Below, piece after piece: positions 59,950 to 64,000 of a stretch of 64,000 nucleotides of DNA. Location of the stretch: NCBI RefSeq assembly GCF_014645235.1, contig NZ_BMLM01000001.1:1612001-1676000 (forward strand). Reading direction: 5' to 3'. This DNA comes from Agrococcus terreus. GTDB taxonomy: Bacteria; Actinomycetota; Actinomycetes; Actinomycetales; Microbacteriaceae. How positions within the stretch are numbered: the first letter of the stretch is position 1; every line of letters begins with the position of its first letter. The notes below the pieces were generated by a model. The model made no database searches, was not told where the DNA came from, and worked only from the letters and a program-made list of their open reading frames with translations. The position numbers were made by a program, and so were the translations under genes.

Positions 59950-60417
59950 ATGGCTCGCATCCGCCCCACCCTCGCTGCCGTCGCCGCGGCCCTGCTCCTC
60001 GCCGGGTGCAGCAGCCCCGCGACCCCCGACGCCTCCTCCACCGAGGCGCCGCCGAGCGCCACGACCGGCGCGACGAGCGACGCAGGCAGCGGCAGCGGCA
60101 GCGACGACGCATCGTCGATGGCGCTGATGGCCGTGGTCGGCACCGCCGACGACCCCGAGGCCTACGAGATCTCCATCACCGACGCCGATGGCCAGCCCGT
60201 CACCTCGGTGCCCGCCGGCGACTACGAGCTGACCTTCGTCGACGAGTCGACGATGCACAACTTCCACCTCATGGGACCGGGCGGCGTCGACATCGCGACG
60301 GACGTGGCGGGCAGCGACACCTCGACCGTCGAGGTCACGCTCGAGCCGGGCACCTACGAGTACCTGTGCGACCCGCACCCGAGTTCGATGACCGGCACGC
60401 TCGAGGTCACCGGCTAG
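59950..60417 (+). CDS. Cupredoxin-like lipoprotein
   Basis: A 155-residue secreted lipoprotein: lipobox LLAGC with Cys20 and then a long Ser/Thr/Asp-rich linker to about residue 55. The C-terminal domain resembles plastocyanin-type copper proteins, with all four type-1 copper ligands in order: His in MHNFHLM, Cys and His in YEYLCDPHP and Met in SSMTGTL. It probably carries electrons or binds copper at the cell surface. AGGAGG lies upstream of the ATG. Its TAG stop lies in the GCTAGC target duplicated by the IS481 element. Confidence 0.87.
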   Translation: MARIRPTLAAVAAALLLAGCSSPATPDASSTEAPPSATTGATSDAGSGSGSDDASSMALMAVVGTADDPEAYEISITDADGQPVTSVPAGDYELTFVDESTMHNFHLMGPGGVDIATDVAGSDTSTVEVTLEPGTYEYLCDPHPSSMTGTLEVTG

Positions 60418-60418
60418 C
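60413..60418. repeat. Left 6-bp target-site duplication of the IS481 element
   Basis: GCTAGC directly before the element; the same six bases follow it at 61500-61505. The site includes the stop codon of the cupredoxin gene. Confidence 0.85.
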
Positions 60419-60438
60419 TGTACCCGGTCAGCAGGTTG
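60419..60438 (+). repeat. Left terminal inverted repeat of the IS481 element
   Basis: TGTACCCGGTCAGCAGGTTG; 16 of 20 positions match the other end. Confidence 0.85.
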
Positions 60439-61399
60439 GTTGCGTTCTGCTGGCGGGTGGTGTGCCGTGGGCGGAGTGGGTGCGTCGAGTGTTGTAGTGC
60501 TCGAGCCAGGGCGCAAGGGCTGCCGTGCGGTCGGCGTTGCTGGTGAACGGTCGCCGGTAGGCCCATTCGGTGGCGAGGGTGCGGTTGAAGCGTTCGACCT
60601 TGCCGTTCTGCCAGGGGCAGCGGGGCTTGATGAACAGCTGCTCCGCCCCGAGCGCCGCGACCGCGGTGCGGAACGCGCGCGAGTGGCGGTAGGCGAACGC
60701 GTTGTCGGTGATGACCTGCTCGATGCGGTCGAGGCCGTGGCTGGCGAAGTGGTCGGCTGCGCGGGTCAGGACCCCGGCCGCGGTCGCGCCCTTCTCGTCG
60801 GCGTGGATCTCGGCGTAGGCGAGCCGGGAGTGGTCGTCGACGACGGCGTGGATGTAGTCGTAGCCGAGGCCGTGCTTGCGGTCTCGGTTGTCGCCGGGCC
60901 CGCCGCGGCCGTTCGCGCGCCAGCCGCCGCCGTCCGGGATGCGGCCGAGCTTCTTGACGTCCATGTGGACCAGCTCGCCGGGCCGCTCGCGCTCGTAGCG
61001 GGTCGCCGTCTGCTTCGAGGACCGGATCAGCTGCCCGGTCATCGGATCCAAGGCCGACAGCGGCGGGGCGCCGCGGCGGGCGAGGATGCGCGAGACGGTC
61101 CGCGGCGCGACCGGCACGAGCTCCGCGATCCGGTCGCGGCCCAGCCGCTCGGCCGAGCGCAGCGCGAGCACCCGCTCCTCGACTGCGGCCGGCGAGCGCG
61201 TCGGGGACCGTCGGGGCCGGGACGAACGGTCGACGAGCCCGGCGTCGCCCTCGACGCGCCAGCGGCCGATCCAGCGAGCGACGCAGCGGCGCGAGCAGCC
61301 CATCGCTGCCGCGATGTGGGCCTGCCGCCAGCCGGCCAGGTGCCGGTCGATGATCAACCGCCTCCCGCGCGGGGTCAGACGAGCATTAGCGTGGGACAC
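60428..61399 (-). CDS. IS481-family transposase
   Basis: A 323-residue DDE transposase. Two N-terminal helix-turn-helix regions (CSRRCVARWIGRW near residue 38 and RTVSRILARRG near 100) are followed by the RNase H-like core: first Asp in ELVHMDVKKLG near 146, second Asp in VITDNAFAY near 231 and Glu in WQNGKVERFNRT near 267. The reading frame is intact. I start at the GTG at 61399 because GGAGG lies 5 bases upstream of it and family members begin SHANARLTPRG. Its stop is only 10 bases from the end of the element. Confidence 0.95.
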   Translation of the reverse strand: MSHANARLTPRGRRLIIDRHLAGWRQAHIAAAMGCSRRCVARWIGRWRVEGDAGLVDRSSRPRRSPTRSPAAVEERVLALRSAERLGRDRIAELVPVAPRTVSRILARRGAPPLSALDPMTGQLIRSSKQTATRYERERPGELVHMDVKKLGRIPDGGGWRANGRGGPGDNRDRKHGLGYDYIHAVVDDHSRLAYAEIHADEKGATAAGVLTRAADHFASHGLDRIEQVITDNAFAYRHSRAFRTAVAALGAEQLFIKPRCPWQNGKVERFNRTLATEWAYRRPFTSNADRTAALAPWLEHYNTRRTHSAHGTPPASRTQPTC

Positions 61400-61479
61400 G
61401 AGGACCTCCGTTGGTCGGTGAAGCGTGAACAACTCCACTCAACCCGCGGGGGTCCTCCTCATGCCACCAGCAGTGCCAC

Positions 61480-61499
61480 CAACGTCATGACCGGATACA
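61480..61499 (-). repeat. Right terminal inverted repeat of the IS481 element
   Basis: On the minus strand it reads TGTATCCGGTCATGACGTTG, matching the left end with four differences. Confidence 0.85.
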
Positions 61500-61505
61500 G
61501 CTAGC
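61500..61505. repeat. Right 6-bp target-site duplication of the IS481 element
   Basis: GCTAGC, identical to 60413-60418. Confidence 0.85.
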
Positions 61506-61525
61506 GGCCCGGCTGGACGGCCGGG

Positions 61526-62176
61526 TCAGCCCTGCCCGGGGCCGCCGAGGCCCTCGCCCGGCGCCGGCGTCGGGCACGCGGTGGCCTCGCCGAACGCACC
61601 GGCGTGGGCGTGGATCACGATGCCGTCGTCGCTCGGCGCGAACTCGATCGCCATGCCCTCGAGCGACGCGAGGTCGGGCACGTGGCCGATGAGCCCGCTC
61701 GTCAGCGCCGGGTCGTGCTCCATCGGCATCGTGCCCGTCGCGATCAGCCCGTCGGCGACGTTCGCGGCGAGCCGATCGTGGGTGTCGGCCACCGTCCAGC
61801 CGTCGACCGCCCAGTAGCGGTCGGCGAATGCCATCGGCGCGCACCACCAGTCGGTGGACGCCCAGTCGAGACCGGGCGCGGTGCCCGGATCCTCGTCCCA
61901 GGCGACGGCCTCGTCCGGCATGGGCAGCGAGTCGAGCCACCCGTCGGCGCGCGCCTGCGCCACGGGATCGACCGACAGGCCCTCGGCGGCGGCCTCGAGT
62001 GCAGCCGCCTGCGCGAACACGTCGGGCGGCGTCGGCGCAGCCGTCGGCGCGGCGTCCGCCGCGGTGCTCGCCTCGTCGCTCGGTGCGGGCGCCGCTCCCC
62101 CGCTCGCGGCGCAGCCGGCGAGCACGCCGATCGACCCGAGGGCTGCCATGACGATGAGGGATGCTCGCTGACGCAT
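61526..62176 (-). CDS. Secreted lipoprotein of unknown function (216 aa)
   Basis: A signal peptide with lipobox VLAGC (Cys22) is followed by an alanine/proline-rich linker to about residue 50 and a folded domain I do not recognise. The domain contains WASTDWWCAPMAFADRYW and a second cysteine in EATACPTPAPG near the end, which may form a disulfide. The IS481 element sits 20 bases beyond its stop. It was the convergent neighbour of the cupredoxin lipoprotein before the insertion. Confidence 0.75.
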   Translation of the reverse strand: MRQRASLIVMAALGSIGVLAGCAASGGAAPAPSDEASTAADAAPTAAPTPPDVFAQAAALEAAAEGLSVDPVAQARADGWLDSLPMPDEAVAWDEDPGTAPGLDWASTDWWCAPMAFADRYWAVDGWTVADTHDRLAANVADGLIATGTMPMEHDPALTSGLIGHVPDLASLEGMAIEFAPSDDGIVIHAHAGAFGEATACPTPAPGEGLGGPGQG

Positions 62177-62242
62177 GTCCGGACTGGAGCCGAGCGAGGC
62201 CGCCGAGCACAGCCCCTCGGGCGCTCCTCGGCCGACGGCCGG

Positions 62243-62248
62243 TAGGCT
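62243..62248 (+). promoter_or_regulatory. -10 hexamer of the 63-aa membrane protein gene
   Basis: TAGGCT in the context CCGGTAGGCT, 6 bases before the ATG at 62255. Confidence 0.5.
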
Positions 62249-62254
62249 GGCGGC

Positions 62255-62446
62255 ATGCGCCTGATCACGGAAGCCGCCCACGACGCGATCGTCCCGCTCG
62301 ACGAGCCGATGAACCTCGTGGTGCTCGGCCTCGTGGCGCTCGGCACCCTCGCGACCGTCGCGCTCGTCGCCGCGCTCGCCGCCTCGACGCTCGACCGCCG
62401 CGTCATCGACGCCGCGCCGGGCGGCCGCGGCCACCGCGCCCAGTAG
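62255..62446 (+). CDS. Small single-pass membrane protein (63 aa)
   Basis: Unknown function. A polar N-terminus (MRLITEAAHDAIVPLDEP) precedes one clear hydrophobic helix (residues about 19-44: MNLVVLGLVALGTLATV then ALVAALAAS) and a basic tail ending GRGHRAQ. The strong -10 hexamer at the right distance supports expression. No partner is obvious. Confidence 0.65.
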   Translation: MRLITEAAHDAIVPLDEPMNLVVLGLVALGTLATVALVAALAASTLDRRVIDAAPGGRGHRAQ

Positions 62447-62462
62447 CCGGCGCGCCGAGCGC

Positions 62463-63020
62463 TCAGCGCGCGCGGTAGCGCGCGTAGAGCAGCCCGTTCG
62501 CGAAGGCCCGCTGCTCGACGAGCTCGAGGTCGAGCCGCACGCCGTCGGGGAAGAAGCGCGTGCCTCCGCCGACCACGCTCGTGGTCATGAACAGGTGGTA
62601 CTCGTCGACGAGGCCTGCCCGGATCGCCCGCGCCGCGAGCGTCGGGCCGTCGATCGAGAGGTCGTGCGGCGACGCGTCCTTGAGCCGCCGCACGGCCTCC
62701 GGCTCGAACGACCGCACCACGCGTGTGCACTCGCTCGCCACGCGCTCGAGCCTCGTCGAGAAGACGACCTTCTCGGCGGCGCGCCAGTCGCGCGCGTAGT
62801 CGAGGATGTGCTGCGGCACGTCGGGCTGCTCGTGGACGGTCTCCCAGAAGAGCATCGTCTCGTACATGCGCCGGCCGTACAGGAAGGTGCCGACGTCGCG
62901 GAACGCATCGCCGATGAAGGCGTGCACCTCCTCGTCCTCGGCGCCGCGCCCGAGGTCGCCGTCGGCCGCGACCGCGTAGCCGTCGAGCGACGTGATCATG
63001 CCGTAGTGCAGCCGCGCCAT
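62463..63020 (-). CDS. RibD C-terminal/dihydrofolate reductase-family protein (2 of 2)
   Basis: A 185-residue member of the same family as the gene at 58510. It begins MARLHYGMITSLDGYA, has the FLYGRRMYETM segment near residue 47, IDGPTLAARAIRAGLVDEY near 120 and VVGGGTRFF near 145, all typical of the fold. It probably reduces a small molecule with NADPH, but no pathway is suggested by its neighbours. The convergent gene upstream on the other strand is the 63-residue membrane protein. Confidence 0.87.
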   Translation of the reverse strand: MARLHYGMITSLDGYAVAADGDLGRGAEDEEVHAFIGDAFRDVGTFLYGRRMYETMLFWETVHEQPDVPQHILDYARDWRAAEKVVFSTRLERVASECTRVVRSFEPEAVRRLKDASPHDLSIDGPTLAARAIRAGLVDEYHLFMTTSVVGGGTRFFPDGVRLDLELVEQRAFANGLLYARYRAR

Positions 63021-63134
63021 GCGGCCAGCGTCGCCGACCGCCGTCGGTCGCGCAAGCGCCCGATCCGAGCGGTCCGGGATGATCGGGTGCGCACCGTCAC
63101 CGCCCGCCAGGCTCGGATGCGGAGGAGGACCGAC

Positions 63135-64000
63135 ATGATCGAGCACCTGAACCGCGTCGTCGCGGTCGTCGAGGCGTCGCTCGCGGACGACCCTGACGTG
63201 GCGTCGCTCGCGCGCTCCGTCGGGACGACCGAGCACCACCTGCGCCGCATGTTCTCGTCGCTCGCCGGCCTGCCGCTGTCGGAGTACGTGCGGCGGCGCC
63301 GCATGACCGCGGCAGCCGCCGACGTGCTGCGCGGCGACGAGCCGCTGGACGTGGCGGTGCGGCACGGCTACGGCTCGACCGAGGCCTTCGGCCGTGCGTT
63401 CGCGGCCGTGCACGGCGCCACGCCGCGCGAGGTGCGCGAGCATGGCGGCCCCCTCCGATCGCAGCAGCAGCTCAGGTTCCGCCTGACCGTCGAAGGGAGC
63501 ACGTCCATGGACGTCCGCATCGCAGAACGCCCCGCCTTCCGCCTCATCGGCCTCGCCGCGCGGGTGCCGCTCATCCACGAGGGGGTGAACCCGCACATCC
63601 GGGCCCACGTCGCGTCGATTCCTGCCGAGCAGCACGCTCGGCTGCGCGCGCTGAGCGGTGCAGAGCCCGCGGGCCTCCTGCAGGTCACCGCCGACGTCGA
63701 TCCCGACGCACGGGAGGGCACGGAGCTGACCTACCTCCACGGCGTCGCCGTCGAGGCGGCCGCGACCGTGCCCGACGACCTCGACGCCATCGCCGTGCCG
63801 GCCGGCACCTGGGCGGCGTTCCGCAGCTCGGGCGCGCACCCCGGCGCCCTGCAGGCGACGTGGGCGGCGACGGCAGCGGAGTGGTTCCCGTCGAACCCGT
63901 GGCGGCTCCGCCCCGGACCGTCGATCGTCGCCGTGCTGGATCGCGCGGACGACTGGAGCACCGCCACGACGGAGCTCTGGCTGCCCGTGGAGCGCGCCTG
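63135..64000 (+). CDS. AraC-family regulator with GyrI-like sensor domain (3' end cut by window edge)
   Basis: At least 288 residues, still open at the right edge. The N-terminal AraC domain has two helix-turn-helix units (VASLARSVGTTEHHLRRMF near residue 23 and PLDVAVRHGYGSTEAFGRAF near 77). From about residue 120 a GyrI-like (AraE_N/SOUL-type) domain follows: MDVRIAERPAFRLIGLAARVPL, quoted in part, then TYLHGVAVEA and VPAGTWAAFRSSG. Such fusions (Rob/BmrR type) bind drugs or other hydrophobic ligands. GGAGGACCG lies before the ATG at 63135. The frame ends ELWLPVERA, so only a few residues can be missing. Confidence 0.9.
   Translation, partial: MIEHLNRVVAVVEASLADDPDVASLARSVGTTEHHLRRMFSSLAGLPLSEYVRRRRMTAAAADVLRGDEPLDVAVRHGYGSTEAFGRAFAAVHGATPREVREHGGPLRSQQQLRFRLTVEGSTSMDVRIAERPAFRLIGLAARVPLIHEGVNPHIRAHVASIPAEQHARLRALSGAEPAGLLQVTADVDPDAREGTELTYLHGVAVEAAATVPDDLDAIAVPAGTWAAFRSSGAHPGALQATWAATAAEWFPSNPWRLRPGPSIVAVLDRADDWSTATTELWLPVERA

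Larger units (their letters stand above)
60419..61499 (-). mobile_element. IS481-family insertion sequence, intact, 1081 bp
   Basis: The ends are imperfect inverted repeats: the left begins TGTACCCGGTCAGCAGGTTG and the right, read inward, TGTATCCGGTCATGACGTTG. One transposase gene fills the element. The 6-bp duplication GCTAGC on both sides fits the NCTAGN target preference known for IS481. With one side removed, the original sequence is simply two convergent lipoprotein genes about 20 bases apart. The exact duplication suggests a recent insertion. Confidence 0.92.

Overview
The window is very GC-rich chromosomal DNA that reads as a member of the Actinomycetota, most likely family Microbacteriaceae. 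The family call is an inference. It rests on mycothiol genes (MshC and a DUF664 protein), pafBC-tatAC-helY synteny, a DUF222/HNH gene, DUF3099, and split lnt/dpm1. About 70 protein genes, one tRNA-Leu(GAG) and one intact IS481-family element are supported. Almost all intergenic gaps are under 180 bases. No CRISPR array, prophage or rRNA is present.

Layout. 0-10 kb: a DEAD-box helicase cut by the edge, PnuC, an MFS exporter, a LacI regulator with paired operators, BioY, a PEP-mutase-family enzyme, an ABC-F ATPase, a TRIC-type channel, SURF1 and FabG. 10-23 kb: serB-glgC divergent from glgA, ribosomal protein L31 type B, a DEDDh exonuclease, Sir2, TrmH-type methyltransferase, a DD-carboxypeptidase and DNA polymerase IV. 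23-27 kb: small accessory genes, a DUF222/HNH protein bounded by CTGGTCGAG repeats, and tRNA-Leu. 27-42 kb: a long mostly plus-strand conserved block (M20 peptidase, uppP, mshC, PAC2, HAD, trmI, FKBP lipoprotein, pafB, pafC, tatA, tatC, helY, lnt, dpm1). It resembles the mycobacterial proteasome neighbourhood without any pup/proteasome gene. 42-56 kb: GDPD, SPFH/NfeD pair, S9 peptidase, a Nudix-DUF402 fusion, an App1-type protein, a lipid kinase, a YcaQ-like protein, a PLP enzyme, a UvrA paralogue, and MarR with small divergent ORFs.

The most important landmark is a dif-like XerC/XerD recombination site at 56948-56975. It suggests that the window spans the replication terminus. A polar heptamer, GGGGGAG, supports this: I find it only on the plus strand to the left of the site (at least 22 copies) and only on the minus strand to its right (6 copies), whatever the gene direction. 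It is a candidate FtsK-orienting sequence. Right of dif the genes look accessory (two RibD-C/DHFR-like proteins, DUF664, a methyltransferase, a cupredoxin lipoprotein, an IS481 element and an AraC-GyrI regulator).

Expression. About 20 genes have a TANNNT or CANNNT hexamer 6-7 bases (9 in one case) before the start codon, the arrangement expected of leaderless transcripts. Three genes (dinB, trmI, lnt) have a duplicated start region that creates a 6-7 codon mini-ORF whose stop overlaps the true start.
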